Below are positions 51,610-61,700 of a DNA stretch of 64,000 nucleotides, piece after piece. The notes below the pieces were generated by a model. That model saw only the letters and a list, made by a program, of their open reading frames with translations, searched no databases and was not told the origin of the DNA. The stretch lies in contig NZ_RPDH01000001.1 of the NCBI RefSeq assembly GCF_003813775.1, positions 2,170,001 to 2,234,000 of the forward strand, given 5' to 3'. Made by a program: the position numbers and the translations under genes. Source of the DNA: Chitinophaga lutea. Its GTDB lineage: Bacteria > Bacteroidota > Bacteroidia > Chitinophagales > Chitinophagaceae. How positions within the stretch are numbered: the first letter of the stretch is position 1; every line of letters starts with the position of its first letter.

Positions 51610-52869
51610 CTAAAACTTGGGCAATTCGATCTCCGGTTGCTTACCCAGCGCCGGCCGCTCGAAAATGTCTCCCAGCTTGGCGTCGGCGGGAACAAACCCG
51701 GCCGTCCAGAGGTAGAACATCCCGTTTTCGGAGCCGCCGCCGAAATCGAGGCGGTCTTTGGCGCGGGCGGTGGCGTCGTTGGTGAAGCGGGCCTTGGTCA
51801 GCTCGATCCATTCGCCGGTATTGGTTTTGATCCAGTGATTGCCGAAATATCCTTTACGATAAAGAAACCCGTTTTCAAAACTGAAATTTTCGAGGAAGGA
51901 ATACAGGTGCCCCATGTATTTGCCGTCTTTCGGTGCGCGGAAACTTGCGATGAGTTTCCACTCCTTGTGCTCGGGCACATAAAAGTAAGCGGTGTACTGC
52001 GTGGTGGTGCCCACGGGCACGGCATGCATGAGGAAGCGGTAAGTTTCGCCGGCCTTCCAGTTGTACACCCAGTGGCTGTGGCCGCCGGTGCCTTCTCCGC
52101 CGAAGCCGTGGGCCACAACGCTGTCGCCCTTCGCCAGCATCGTCACCTGGTCTTCATACCGCACCTTGGCACGGTCGTCCGGCTCTTTGCCCGAATCCCA
52201 AACGGAGAAAATAATACGGCGCTCGGTGGGACTGTTCACCTGCATACCGAAATAACCGCGGTGCCAGCCGCACGACATAAAATAGGTGCCGAGTTTATCC
52301 TGCCCTTCAGGCACTTTGATTTCGCCGTAAAACCATTCCACCTGTTTCCCTTCCGGCGCGGTGTAATTGAGGTGGACCGACGCGGAACGGCGCCAGGGTT
52401 TGGGGTTGAACTGCATATCTTTCGTGGCGGCGCCTTCGAGGGTGATGCCTTTCACGTCCGCATATACATTGCCCTGCTTTTCGATGCCCTTGAGCGAAAC
52501 GGTATAGAAGCCCGGTTTTTTCAGTTTCGTTTGCAGCACGGGAATATCTGTGTAGTCGGCGCCGTTAGCAATGTTCACTACTTTATCCACACCGTTCAGT
52601 GACACCTTTATTTTGGCGGGCGCATCGCTTTTGGCCTGCAGCGCAAGTTTCAGGGCGCCGGGAGTGGCGGCATGAAAATAAAAATTAACGGTATTGGCGC
52701 TGTCTGTCCATTTCACGACGCCATTGCGGGAAGAAACGTCCACCCCGGTTTCTTCGGGAACGGCATAAGCCGTAAAGCCGGGCAGCACTACCGGTGCGGA
52801 TTGCCCGAGGCTGAGAACGGGGCATGCCAGCAGGCCCAGCAGTACCAAAGCGTATCCAGATCTTATCAT
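51610..52869 (-). CDS. DUF3472 domain-containing exported protein
   Basis: This 419-residue protein starts at the ATG at 52869, which gives a proper signal peptide (MIRSGYALVLLGLLACPVLSLG); the frame open to 53046 adds 59 residues without such a feature. A first beta domain of about 130 residues (AYAVPEETGVDVSSRNGVVKW onward) resembles DUF5077. The DUF3472 region follows (SVHLNYTAPEGKQVEWFYGE, MSCGWHRGYFGMQVNSPTER, YRFLMHAVPVGTTTQYTAYF). The family is probably carbohydrate-binding, but no catalytic activity is established. Confidence 0.82.
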   Translation of the reverse strand: MIRSGYALVLLGLLACPVLSLGQSAPVVLPGFTAYAVPEETGVDVSSRNGVVKWTDSANTVNFYFHAATPGALKLALQAKSDAPAKIKVSLNGVDKVVNIANGADYTDIPVLQTKLKKPGFYTVSLKGIEKQGNVYADVKGITLEGAATKDMQFNPKPWRRSASVHLNYTAPEGKQVEWFYGEIKVPEGQDKLGTYFMSCGWHRGYFGMQVNSPTERRIIFSVWDSGKEPDDRAKVRYEDQVTMLAKGDSVVAHGFGGEGTGGHSHWVYNWKAGETYRFLMHAVPVGTTTQYTAYFYVPEHKEWKLIASFRAPKDGKYMGHLYSFLENFSFENGFLYRKGYFGNHWIKTNTGEWIELTKARFTNDATARAKDRLDFGGGSENGMFYLWTAGFVPADAKLGDIFERPALGKQPEIELPKF

Positions 52870-53059
52870 ACAAACATTATTGAAGTACACAAATAAAACA
52901 GCTATCCCGCGCAGATGCAATGCCCGGCTGCAAAAAGTGACAATTGCCTGATGAAACGCCCCACAGGTAAAAGCATGGCGTCGATGCCAAACCGCCCCGG
53001 GGAAAACTGCCGATGAAGGACGCCGGTATTCACACGGAACGGTCAATACGAAATATTCC

Positions 53060-53614
53060 TTACGGGGTGAGGATGGTACAGCCGCACCAGTTTACGTAGA
53101 TCAAAGCGAATTTTTTCACTAGCCGGGGGATTTCCCTTTCGGCCGCCAGCGTGGCGCCGTGGATGCAGAGCGATTTTACCACCCCGTTTTCTTCGAGCCC
53201 GTAATAACAGCCGGCGGCGGTAGAGAGGGCGAAGCCGTGCTTCACGAAACCGGGATGTTCTTCCATGGCGATGCTGCCGACGATATTGCTTTTGAGAAAG
53301 ATCTTGAGCTCGTAAAGCGGGATAAAAAGCTCGGGATTCCCCACCTGCCGGCGGGTGTATAAACGATGAAACTGCCGCACCCCGTCAGCAAATTCTTTGC
53401 TGTGGTTAATCCGGACGTCTTTGATTTCATCCATCTCCTCACCAACCGCGCACAGCTTGCTGATATGTATAAACTCTGCCTGCCGCCAGTCGTTCCCGGT
53501 AAGGGTCACCGTAAAATCCGGGTAAGCGGGAATATTGGTCATAGGAGGGCGTTCATCGGAAACAGTAGGTAGGGTAAACCAGGTATCCATATTGAACACA
53601 TCAATTACCCTCAA
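53060..53614 (-). CDS. Hypothetical protein, unknown family
   Basis: This 184-residue (or shorter) cytoplasmic protein without signal peptide or membrane segment could start at 53614, 53590 (MDTWFTLPT) or 53542 (MTNIPAYPD). It has an ordinary mixed alpha/beta composition, with Cys in KLCAVGEE, GCYYGLEE, SLCIHGA and a near-terminal WCGCTILTP. The two cysteines of the WCGC motif recall thiol chemistry but could be coincidence. I recognise no family. It stands alone between DUF3472 and rlpA, all on the minus strand. Confidence 0.6.
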   Translation of the reverse strand: MRVIDVFNMDTWFTLPTVSDERPPMTNIPAYPDFTVTLTGNDWRQAEFIHISKLCAVGEEMDEIKDVRINHSKEFADGVRQFHRLYTRRQVGNPELFIPLYELKIFLKSNIVGSIAMEEHPGFVKHGFALSTAAGCYYGLEENGVVKSLCIHGATLAAEREIPRLVKKFALIYVNWCGCTILTP

Positions 53615-53662
53615 TATATGACGAAAAATTGTTAATCGGAAGGCTTTTGCGCTAAATTTCCG

Positions 53663-54046
53663 TTACCGGCGGCCCTTTTTCTGAGGTTTGTAGATGATCT
53701 GCACATTGGCCACGCCGGCCTGGGTCATGCCCAGTTTTTTGGCGGCCTTCCGGGAAAGGTCGATGATGCGCCCGGCCACGAAGGGGCCGCGGTCGTTGAT
53801 CCGCACTTTAATGGTCCGGCCGTTGTCGAGGTTTTTGACCTTGACCTTGGCGCCGAATTGCAGCGTGCGGTGCGCCGCCGTCATCCGCTGCTGCCGGAAT
53901 ATCTCACCATTGGCGGTCCTGCGGCCCTGGAACTTGTCGGCGTAATAAGAAGCTTTCCCGCTTTCCGTCACCTTGCGTGCGCAGGAAGTCATAAAAAGCA
54001 GGAGGGTACCCACCAGGAGGTACCGGAAAAAATGCAGTGGCGTCAT
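53663..54046 (-). CDS. rlpA: RlpA-like septal ring lytic transglycosylase (lipoprotein)
   Basis: This 127-residue lipoprotein (signal ending FMTSCARK) consists of a double-psi beta-barrel domain. The motifs [37 protein letters not shown] and [16 protein letters not shown] are characteristic of RlpA. RlpA cleaves stem-peptide-free glycan strands at the septum. There is no SPOR domain, so it is a minimal form. It ends in a basic tail. A GNAT gene lies 12 bp upstream on the same strand, suggesting co-transcription. Confidence 0.88.
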   Translation of the reverse strand: MTPLHFFRYLLVGTLLLFMTSCARKVTESGKASYYADKFQGRRTANGEIFRQQRMTAAHRTLQFGAKVKVKNLDNGRTIKVRINDRGPFVAGRIIDLSRKAAKKLGMTQAGVANVQIIYKPQKKGRR

Positions 54047-54058
54047 AGGATGTTTCCG

Positions 54059-54556
54059 TTAAAGCGGCATTTCCATAATGGCATCGTTCATAAAAAAACC
54101 GTTGCCGATGTCGATATCTTCTTCCCCGGTTTTGGTGAAACCGATGCGTTCGTAAAAACCGGTCGCTTTATTGTCGCGGTTCACGTTGAGCGATATCCGC
54201 AGCATGCCGGCCTCGCGGGCGATGCGGCCCACTTCTCCGAGCAGCGCTTTGCCCACCTGTTTTCCCTGCATCGAAGGAAGAATGTATATTTTATGCAGCT
54301 TGCAAACGGGCTGCTGTTTGTAATGCAGTTCATACGACGCGAATCCGCCAAAGGTTCCATCCACTTCCGCCAGCAGGAACACATGGCCCTTCTCGCCGGT
54401 TTGCTGCTGCAGCGCGGCGGGGCTGTACATCATGTTCAGCATGTAATCGATCTGTTGCGGCGTGAGAATTTCCCGGAAAGTATGCGGCCAGGTGACCAGT
54501 GCAATGTCGCGCACAATCTGCAGCTGGTGCGGTTCCGCAGTAACGATGTTGACCAT
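54059..54556 (-). CDS. GNAT family N-acetyltransferase
   Basis: This 165-residue acetyl-CoA-dependent transferase has motif A at HKIYILPSMQGKQVGKALLGEV, which supplies the pyrophosphate-binding loop. It is followed by MLRISLNVNRDNKATGFYERIGF (motif B). The substrate cannot be read from the sequence. It overlaps nothing and is divergent from the lipase gene at 54619. Confidence 0.9.
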   Translation of the reverse strand: MVNIVTAEPHQLQIVRDIALVTWPHTFREILTPQQIDYMLNMMYSPAALQQQTGEKGHVFLLAEVDGTFGGFASYELHYKQQPVCKLHKIYILPSMQGKQVGKALLGEVGRIAREAGMLRISLNVNRDNKATGFYERIGFTKTGEEDIDIGNGFFMNDAIMEMPL

Positions 54557-54618
54557 GTCCGCAATTTACGGAGAAACAACAAACGGCCACATTATTTGTT
54601 ATTTTACGAAAAAGCGGA

Positions 54619-55695
54619 ATGCGGTTTTTATTCCTTGCAATACTGAGCTGCCTGTATTTTCCCCTGCAGGCGCAACAGCTCAAGGCGGGCTTCGACCCCC
54701 GCGAATACAGCGACCTGTTGAAACTCCCTCAAACCGGAGATACAGCCGATAATAAAAAAGCGCCGGCCGGTTATACACATTTATACACCTCTCCCGAAGT
54801 GGGATTCTATAACCGCTGGTTTCTATGGAAACGCGGCGACGGCGTGGCCATTATCCAGATACGCGGCACCATCGGCAAAACGGAAAGCTGGCTGGCCAAC
54901 TTCTACGCTGCCATGATCCCCGCGCAGGGAACGCTGCAGCTGACCGACAGTACCCGCTTTTCCTACAAACTGGCGAAAGACACGGCAAAAGCATATGTAC
55001 ATGCCGGCTGGACGGCCGCACTCGGATTTATGGCGCCCGATATGGTGAAGCACATCCGGGCGCTATATGTCGCGGGCACGAAAGAATTTCTGATCGTAGG
55101 CCACAGCCAGGGCGGGGCCATCGCATTTCTCACCCGTTCCTACCTTGCATTCCTGGCCGATATGCCGAAAGACATCCGTTATAAAACCTATTGCAGCGCG
55201 GCACCCAAACCGGGGAACCTGTTTTACGCCTACGATTTCGACCATCTTACCCGCGACGGCTGGGGCTTCCGGGTGGTGAACAGCGAAGACTGGGTGCCGG
55301 AAACGCCGCTCTCTTTGCAGACCGTGAAAGATTTCAACAACGCCAACCCCTTCGTGAGCCTGAATGGCGCGCTGAAAAAGCAGAAGTTTTTTGTGCGGTT
55401 GTACGGGAACATGGTATACAATAAACTCACACGCACCACGAACCGTTCTGTTAGGCGGTTCCGTAAATATCTCGGTGGATTTGTGTATAAGCTGTCTGCA
55501 AAACACCTGCCGCAGTTCCAGCAGCCGGAGTATGTGTTCAGTAATAATTACATGACGGCAGGCACGCCCATCGTGTTGCTGGCGGATGCGGAATATCGCC
55601 GGCGCTTTCCCTTCGACGGCAAAAACATTTTTGTGCATCATCATCCGGCTCCTTACCAGTACTTATTGCGGAAGTATTATTCCCTTCAGGATTGA
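54619..55695 (+). CDS. Class 3 lipase family protein, exported
   Basis: This 358-residue alpha/beta hydrolase has a signal peptide (MRFLFLAILSCLYFPLQAQ). The nucleophile elbow is IVGHSQGGAIAFL; an oxyanion-type strand VAIIQIRGTIGKTESW precedes it, and later segments (NSEDWVPETPL for the acid, FVHHHPAPYQYL for the His) suit a lipase triad. It is probably an envelope esterase or lipase. Its end overlaps the stop of the convergent gene at 55686 by 10 bases. Confidence 0.8.
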   Translation: MRFLFLAILSCLYFPLQAQQLKAGFDPREYSDLLKLPQTGDTADNKKAPAGYTHLYTSPEVGFYNRWFLWKRGDGVAIIQIRGTIGKTESWLANFYAAMIPAQGTLQLTDSTRFSYKLAKDTAKAYVHAGWTAALGFMAPDMVKHIRALYVAGTKEFLIVGHSQGGAIAFLTRSYLAFLADMPKDIRYKTYCSAAPKPGNLFYAYDFDHLTRDGWGFRVVNSEDWVPETPLSLQTVKDFNNANPFVSLNGALKKQKFFVRLYGNMVYNKLTRTTNRSVRRFRKYLGGFVYKLSAKHLPQFQQPEYVFSNNYMTAGTPIVLLADAEYRRRFPFDGKNIFVHHHPAPYQYLLRKYYSLQD

Positions 55696-56240
55696 AGGCG
55701 TGTGAATAATTCAGGGTATGTTGTCACCACCCCGTCTTCATCTACCGTCAGTTCCGCCTTGAAGTCGCGGACTACGCCTTCGTACAGGTAAACGTTTTCT
55801 GAAAGCCGGGTATAGTGCTGCTCTACAGGCTTGATTTCTCCCTTCAGCACGTTGATGTACAGCACATCGAGCCGGGTTCTTTCAGTAGGGCCGGGCCGGA
55901 GGCGGTTGATGGGCAGGGTGTTGGTGAAGGGCGTGAGGGAAATATCGATGTCGATGCAGTCTGCCCATTCGGGGCGTGCGTGGCCGCTCTGGGTCCACTT
56001 GCCGTCGGGGTCGCGCTGGATGGAAATCCAGGTGCACTCGCCGCCTTGTTCAATGGCCATCTCGAGGGAGGCCACCCGCCAGGCGCTGTCTGTCACAATA
56101 TCGTACGTTACGGAAAGCGGCAGATCATCCGCAACACCCACGATGGTGCCGTCTATTCGTATGTCCGTGTCAGTTGTTTCGATATTACAATACTCCATGA
56201 TCTGGTAATACAAACCTTTCCAAACAACCTGTTTTTTCAT
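55686..56240 (-). CDS. Putative glycolipid-binding domain protein
   Basis: This 184-residue cytoplasmic beta-rich protein begins MKKQVVWKGLYYQIMEYCNI. The segments GTIVGVADDLPLSVTYDIVTD, DCIDIDISLTPFTNTLPINR and VLYINVLKGEIKPVEQHY match the PF06475-type family annotated as putative glycolipid-binding. Experimental evidence for the family is thin. It lies 6 bp after the metallopeptidase gene on the same strand, so the two are probably one transcript. Confidence 0.78.
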   Translation of the reverse strand: MKKQVVWKGLYYQIMEYCNIETTDTDIRIDGTIVGVADDLPLSVTYDIVTDSAWRVASLEMAIEQGGECTWISIQRDPDGKWTQSGHARPEWADCIDIDISLTPFTNTLPINRLRPGPTERTRLDVLYINVLKGEIKPVEQHYTRLSENVYLYEGVVRDFKAELTVDEDGVVTTYPELFTRLQS

Positions 56241-56246
56241 ATCGGA

Positions 56247-57086
56247 TCATTCATTGCTGTTAAAAGTATCGCCCTGTTTGATGTCGCCGGTCTGGAACCC
56301 TTTCTTGAACCAGTACATGCGCTGGGCGGAAGTGCCGTGGGTAAAGGCATCGGGCACCACGTACCCGCGGGATTGTTTCTGCAGCCGGTCGTCGCCGATG
56401 GCGTTGGCGGCGTTGAGGGCCTCCTCGATATCGCCGGGCTCAATCACGTTCTGCAGCTGCTGGGTATGATGGGCCCAGACGCCGGCCAGGAAGTCGGCCT
56501 GCAGTTCGAGCTTTACGGACATCTTGTTGTATTCGGCTTCGCTGAGGCGGCCGCGCATGCGCTGCACCTTTTCGGAAATGCCCAGCAGGTTCTGCACGTG
56601 ATGCCCCACTTCGTGGGCGATCACATACGCCATCGCAAAATCACCGGGGGCGTTCAGGTTGTTTTTCAGCTCGTCGTAAAAAGACAGGTCGATGTACACC
56701 TGCTGGTCTGCGGGGCAATAAAACGGGCCGGAAGCGCTGGATGCATTGCCGCAGGCGGACTGTACCATTTCGGTAAACAGCACGAGCTTCGGCTCCTGGT
56801 ATTGCTGGTTGTTCTGGGCGAAGATTTTATTCCACACATCTTCCGTTTCCGCCAGCACCACTTTCACGAACTTGGCCGATTCCTCTTCTTTGGCCTGCTG
56901 TTCCGGGGATAACTGCCCCTGTGGCGCGCCGGGCTGCGTATTCACGACCTGTGAGGGGTCGCCGCCGAGGAAATAAACAAGCAGGGCGATCACGATGGTG
57001 CCGATGCCGCCACCGGCAATCAGCCCTCCCCGCGAACCGCGGCGGTCTTCTACGTTGCCGCTTTCACGGCGTCCTTGCCAACGCAT
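56247..57086 (-). CDS. YpfJ-like neutral zinc metallopeptidase
   Basis: This 279-residue membrane-anchored metallopeptidase of the KPN_02809/YpfJ family has a short basic N terminus (MRWQGRRESGNVEDRRG), as in the family. One transmembrane helix follows (GGIGTIVIALLVYFLGG), then a linker and the catalytic domain with HEVGHHVQNLLGI and a downstream ELQADFLAGVWAHH segment. The active site faces the periplasm. Cellular substrates are unknown. Confidence 0.92.
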   Translation of the reverse strand: MRWQGRRESGNVEDRRGSRGGLIAGGGIGTIVIALLVYFLGGDPSQVVNTQPGAPQGQLSPEQQAKEEESAKFVKVVLAETEDVWNKIFAQNNQQYQEPKLVLFTEMVQSACGNASSASGPFYCPADQQVYIDLSFYDELKNNLNAPGDFAMAYVIAHEVGHHVQNLLGISEKVQRMRGRLSEAEYNKMSVKLELQADFLAGVWAHHTQQLQNVIEPGDIEEALNAANAIGDDRLQKQSRGYVVPDAFTHGTSAQRMYWFKKGFQTGDIKQGDTFNSNE

Positions 57087-57158
57087 AAAATGTGAGGTTT
57101 TGGTTAGTCCCCTAAATTTAGGGAAAAATACAGTCGCCGTAACATTATCCCGTACAGC

Positions 57159-57186
57159 AAAAAAAAGGCCGGGTAAAAACCCGGCC
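57159..57186 (-). terminator. Terminator of gltBD
   Basis: On the minus strand an 8-bp GC stem (57167-57174 with 57179-57186) with a 4-base loop is followed by eight T. It is about 60 bases after the gltD stop. Confidence 0.9.
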
Positions 57187-57246
57187 CGGCTGAAGGTTAC
57201 AACAAAATCTAAACCTGCTTATGAGAAAACTTTAAAATCTGATTGA

Positions 57247-58722
57247 TTACATGGACAGGAACATCAGTGAATGATCCTTGCTCTCCAGCTGGGAGCTGCC
57301 CATCAGGAACTCATCTACCTTTCTCGCGCATTCCCGTCCTTCACTGATCGCCCATACCACCAGGGATTGGCCGCGGCGCATGTCGCCGGCTGCGAATACC
57401 TTGGGGATGGAGGTTTGATAAGCTTTTTCCGTTGCTTTTACATTCCCGCGGTCGTCGGTTTCCACACCGAGATCGTCGATCATGCCTTTATGCTGCGGTT
57501 GTATGAAGCCCATGGCGAGCAAAGCAAGCTCGCACGGAACGTCTCTTTCCGAGCCCGGCACTTCCACGAAGCTGGCGGGACGGCCGCCCTCACCGAGCGC
57601 CCACTGGAGATCCACCAGTTTCAGCGCCTTGAGGTTGCCTTTTTCGTCGCCGATAAACGCTTTGGTGGCGATGGCCCATTTGCGGTCGGCCCCTTCTTCG
57701 TGCGAAGTGGAGGTTTTCAGCACCATGGGATATGTAGGCCAGGGCATAAATTCGGTACGCATGCCGGGAGGTTTGGGCATCAATTCCAGCTGCATGATGC
57801 TGGCCGCGCCATGGCGGTTGGAGGTGCCCACACAGTCGGAGCCGGTATCGCCGCCGCCGATCACGATCACGTTTTTGCCGGTGGCCATGATATCTTCGCC
57901 TTCAACGGCCAGCTTGCTGACGCGTTTGTTCTGCTGTTTGAGGAAGTCCATCGCGAAATGCACGCCTTTCAGCTCACGGCCGGGAATGGCCAGGTCGCGC
58001 GGGATGGTGGAGCCACCTGCCAGCACAACTGCATTGTATTCACGGAGGATGTCATTCACACTAACGTTCACACCCACGTTCGCATTGCACTGGAACACTA
58101 TCCCTTCTTCTTCCATCAGGCTGATCCTGCGCTCTACCACCCATTTCTCCAATTTGAAATCCGGGATGCCGTAGCGGAGCAGTCCGCCCGGTTTATCGTC
58201 GCGCTCGAACACGGTCACGCTGTGGCCGGCGTAGTTCAACTGGGCTGCCGCGGCGAGGCCTGCGGGGCCGGAGCCGATCACGGCCACTTTCTTGCCGGTG
58301 CGCATACGGGGCGCTTTGGCTTTCACCAGTCCTTTGTCGAACGCTATTTCGATGATGTGTTTCTCGATTTCTTCGATGGCTACCGGCGGCTGGTTGATGC
58401 CCAGTACGCAGGCGCTTTCGCAGGGGGCCGGACAAATGCGGCCGGTGAATTCCGGGAAGTTGTTGGTGGAGGTGAGCACATCGTATGCTTCCTGCCAGTC
58501 TTTACGGTACACCGCATCGTTAAACTCGGGGATCACATTACCCAGCGGGCATCCGCTGTGGCAGAAAGGTACGCCGCAGTTCATGCAGCGCGCCGCCTGT
58601 TCGTTGAGCTTGGGCTCAGCGAAGCGCTCCATAAATTCGTTGTAATGTTTTACCCGGTTTTCAGGGGCTGCCTTGCCGGGCAGTTCCCTTGTAAATTCCA
58701 GAAATCCTGTTGGTTTGCCCAT
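57247..58722 (-). CDS. gltD: Glutamate synthase (NADPH) small subunit
   Basis: This is the beta subunit of NADPH-dependent glutamate synthase, which passes electrons from NADPH through FAD to the large subunit. The N-terminal [4Fe-4S] cysteines are seen in [17 protein letters not shown] and [13 protein letters not shown]. The FAD loop is [13 protein letters not shown] and the NADPH loop [11 protein letters not shown]. Length is 491 residues. It follows gltB by 35 bp in an operon. Confidence 0.95.
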   Translation of the reverse strand: MGKPTGFLEFTRELPGKAAPENRVKHYNEFMERFAEPKLNEQAARCMNCGVPFCHSGCPLGNVIPEFNDAVYRKDWQEAYDVLTSTNNFPEFTGRICPAPCESACVLGINQPPVAIEEIEKHIIEIAFDKGLVKAKAPRMRTGKKVAVIGSGPAGLAAAAQLNYAGHSVTVFERDDKPGGLLRYGIPDFKLEKWVVERRISLMEEEGIVFQCNANVGVNVSVNDILREYNAVVLAGGSTIPRDLAIPGRELKGVHFAMDFLKQQNKRVSKLAVEGEDIMATGKNVIVIGGGDTGSDCVGTSNRHGAASIMQLELMPKPPGMRTEFMPWPTYPMVLKTSTSHEEGADRKWAIATKAFIGDEKGNLKALKLVDLQWALGEGGRPASFVEVPGSERDVPCELALLAMGFIQPQHKGMIDDLGVETDDRGNVKATEKAYQTSIPKVFAAGDMRRGQSLVVWAISEGRECARKVDEFLMGSSQLESKDHSLMFLSM

Positions 58723-58757
58723 ATCTGTCTCTGCTTGATCTCTTTAAAAGTTGATTG

Positions 58758-61700
58758 TTACGCTTTGCTCTTCACTCCTTTTTGCGCAGCTGCTTTCAGC
58801 GCGGCCTTGTATTCTTTCGGGAATACTTTCACGAAATGGCGCAGCTGGTTTTCCCAATCGCTCAGGATGAACTTGGCCACGGTGCTGTTCGTGTAGGCGT
58901 GGTGTTTGGTGATCAGGTCGTGGAGCTGTGCGGCATCTTCCTCGCCCAGCGGGTCCAGGTCGATCATGTCCAGGTTGCAGCGGCTGGCGAACGTGTTCTT
59001 CACATCGTAAATGAAAGCAAGACCGCCGCTCATGCCCGCGCCGAAGTTGCGGCCGGTTTCACCCAGTATCACCGCCCTGCCGCCGGTCATGTATTCACAG
59101 CCGTGGTCGCCGGTGCCTTCGGTTACCACCGTGGCGCCGGAGTTACGTACGCAGAAGCGTTCGCCGGCTTTACCGCGGATGTACGCCTCGCCGGAGGTAG
59201 CGCCGTAAAGGGCCACGTTGCCGGCAATGATGTTTTCTTCCGCTTTGAAACCTGCTTCCGTAGAGGGATACAGAATGAGCTTGGCGCCGGACAGCCCTTT
59301 GCCGAAGTAGTCATTCGCTTCCCCTTCCAGTTCGAGCGTTACACCTTTGGTGTTGAACGCGCCGAAGCTCTGGCCGGCGGAACCGGTGAATTTGAAATGC
59401 ACGGTATCTTCCGGAAGGCCTTCGCCTTTATAGATCTTGGAAATTTCGTTGGAAAGGATGGTACCGATGGTACGGTCCGTATTCTTCACCTTGTACTGTC
59501 CGTACACGCGGGTTTTGCTGTCCAGTGCGGTTTTGGAAGCTTTCAGCAGCTGCCAGTCGAGCACTTCGGCCAACCCGTGATCCTGCTCTTCCGTTTTGTA
59601 CAGCCCGGTTTCGTCTGAAGCGGGTTCCCTGTACAGGATCGGGGAGAGATCGAGGTTTTTGTATTTCCAGTGGGTGATGTTGTCGCGTACTTTGAGCACT
59701 TCTACCTGGCCCACCATTTCTTCCACGGTGCGGAAGCCCAGTTCGGCCATGATTTCGCGGAACTCGGCCACCAGGAAGTGGAAGAAGTTCACCACGTGCT
59801 GCGGGTCGCCGGCAAAGCGTTTGCGCAGCTCGGGATCCTGTGTGGCAACGCCAACGGGACAGGTGTTGAGGTGGCATTTACGCATCATGATACAACCCTC
59901 TACCACCAGCGCGGCAGTGGCTACGCCCCATTCCTCGGCGCCCAGCAGGGTGGCGATGGCGATGTCGCGGGCGGTTTTGAGCTGCCCGTCCGTCTGCACC
60001 GTTACGCGGCTGCGGAGTTTGTTGCGCACCAGGGTCTGGTGCGTTTCGGCCAGGCCGAGCTCCCAGGGGAGGCCGGCATGTTTGATGGAGCTGATGGGCG
60101 AAGCACCGGTACCGCCGTCGTGGCCGGATACCAGGATCACATCGGCGTGTGCTTTGGCCACACCTGCTGCGATGGTGCCCACACCGGCTTTGGATACCAG
60201 TTTCACACTGATACGGGCGGCGCGGTTGGCGTTTTTCAGGTCGAAAATGAGCTGCGCCAGGTCCTCGATGGAATAGATATCGTGGTGAGGCGGCGGGGAA
60301 ATGAGGCCCACACCGGGTGTGGCGTGCCGCACCTTGCCGATCCAGTCGTCTACCTTATGGCCGGGCAACTGCCCGCCTTCACCGGGCTTGGCGCCCTGTG
60401 CCATCTTGATCTGCAGTTCGTCTGCGTTGGTGAGGTAGTAGCTCGTTACTCCGAAGCGGGCAGAGGCCACCTGTTTGATGGCGGAGCGCATGGAATCGCC
60501 GTTGGGCAATAACTCATAACGCATTTCATCTTCACCGCCCTCGCCGGTATTGCTTTTCGCGCCGATGCGGTTCATGGCGATGGCCAGCGTGGAGTGCGCC
60601 TCGTGGCTGATGGAGCCGAAGCTCATCGCCCCGGTGGCGAAACGTTTCAGGATACTTTCAGCCGATTCCACTTCTTCGAGCGGCACGGAAGGCCGGTTGC
60701 GCTTGAAGGTGAACATGCTCCGGAGCGTAGCGGCTTTTTCGCTCTGCTCGTTCACGGCTTTGGAGTATTTCTTGAAAATGTTATAGTCATTCATCCGTGT
60801 TGAATACTGCAACAGGTGAATGGTAGTCGGATTGAAGAGGTGGAACTCGCCTTTGCGTTTCCACTGGTACACACCGCCCGTGGGCAGGCGTTGAACCGGC
60901 GTGTCCTTGCGGCCGTAGCTGGTCCAGTGTTTGGCCAGGGTTTCCTGGGCGATCTGGTCGAGCCCCATGCCCTGGATGCGGGATACGGCGCCGGTGAAAT
61001 ATTTATCAACAACGGTTTTGTTGATGCCGAGGATTTCGAAGATCTGCGCGCCCTGGTATGATTGCAGGGTGGAGATGCCCATTTTGGAGAACACCTTCAG
61101 CAGGCCTTCGCACACGGCTTTGATGTAGTTCTTTTTCAGTTTGTCCACATCCATCTCCGTCTGCATTTTGCCGCTCAGGCGCATATCGCGGATGGTGCTG
61201 AGGGCGAGGTACGGGTTGATGGCGGTGGCGCCGAAACCCAGCAGGGTAGCGAAGTGATGTACTTCCCATACGTCGCCGGCTTCTACTACCAGCCCCACCT
61301 GGCCGCGGTAACCCTTGCGGATGAGATGGTGGTGCACGGCGGAAAGTGCCAGCAGGGAAGGAATGGCGGCGTGCTCGGAGTCGATGGCGCGGTCAGACAG
61401 GATGATCACTTCAAATCCGTCTTCCACGGCATCCACTGCGTAACGGCACAGGCGCGCCAGGCCTTTTTCCATGGAGCCGGGTTTCCCGTCTGCCTTGAAA
61501 TAGGTATGCAGCGTTTTAGCCTGGAAGATACCGGTATCGATACTGCGGATCTTTTCCAGTTCGTAGTTGGTGAGCACGGGGTGCGGCAGCGCCACGCTAT
61601 GGCAGTGCAGCGGATCTTCATCGAGCAGGTTGCCGTTGTTGCCCAGGAAGGTGGCCAGCGACATGACGAGGCGTTCCCTGATGGGGTCGATCGGCGGGTT

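Noticed and set aside
55815..56912. 365-codon plus-strand frame opposite the glycolipid-binding-like and YpfJ-like genes
   Set aside because: It crosses two genes with recognisable domains on the other strand and shows no domain of its own.
57271..58896. 541-codon open frame opposite gltD
   Set aside because: It is antisense to gltD with all its motifs intact; the translation looks like reversed codon bias rather than a protein.
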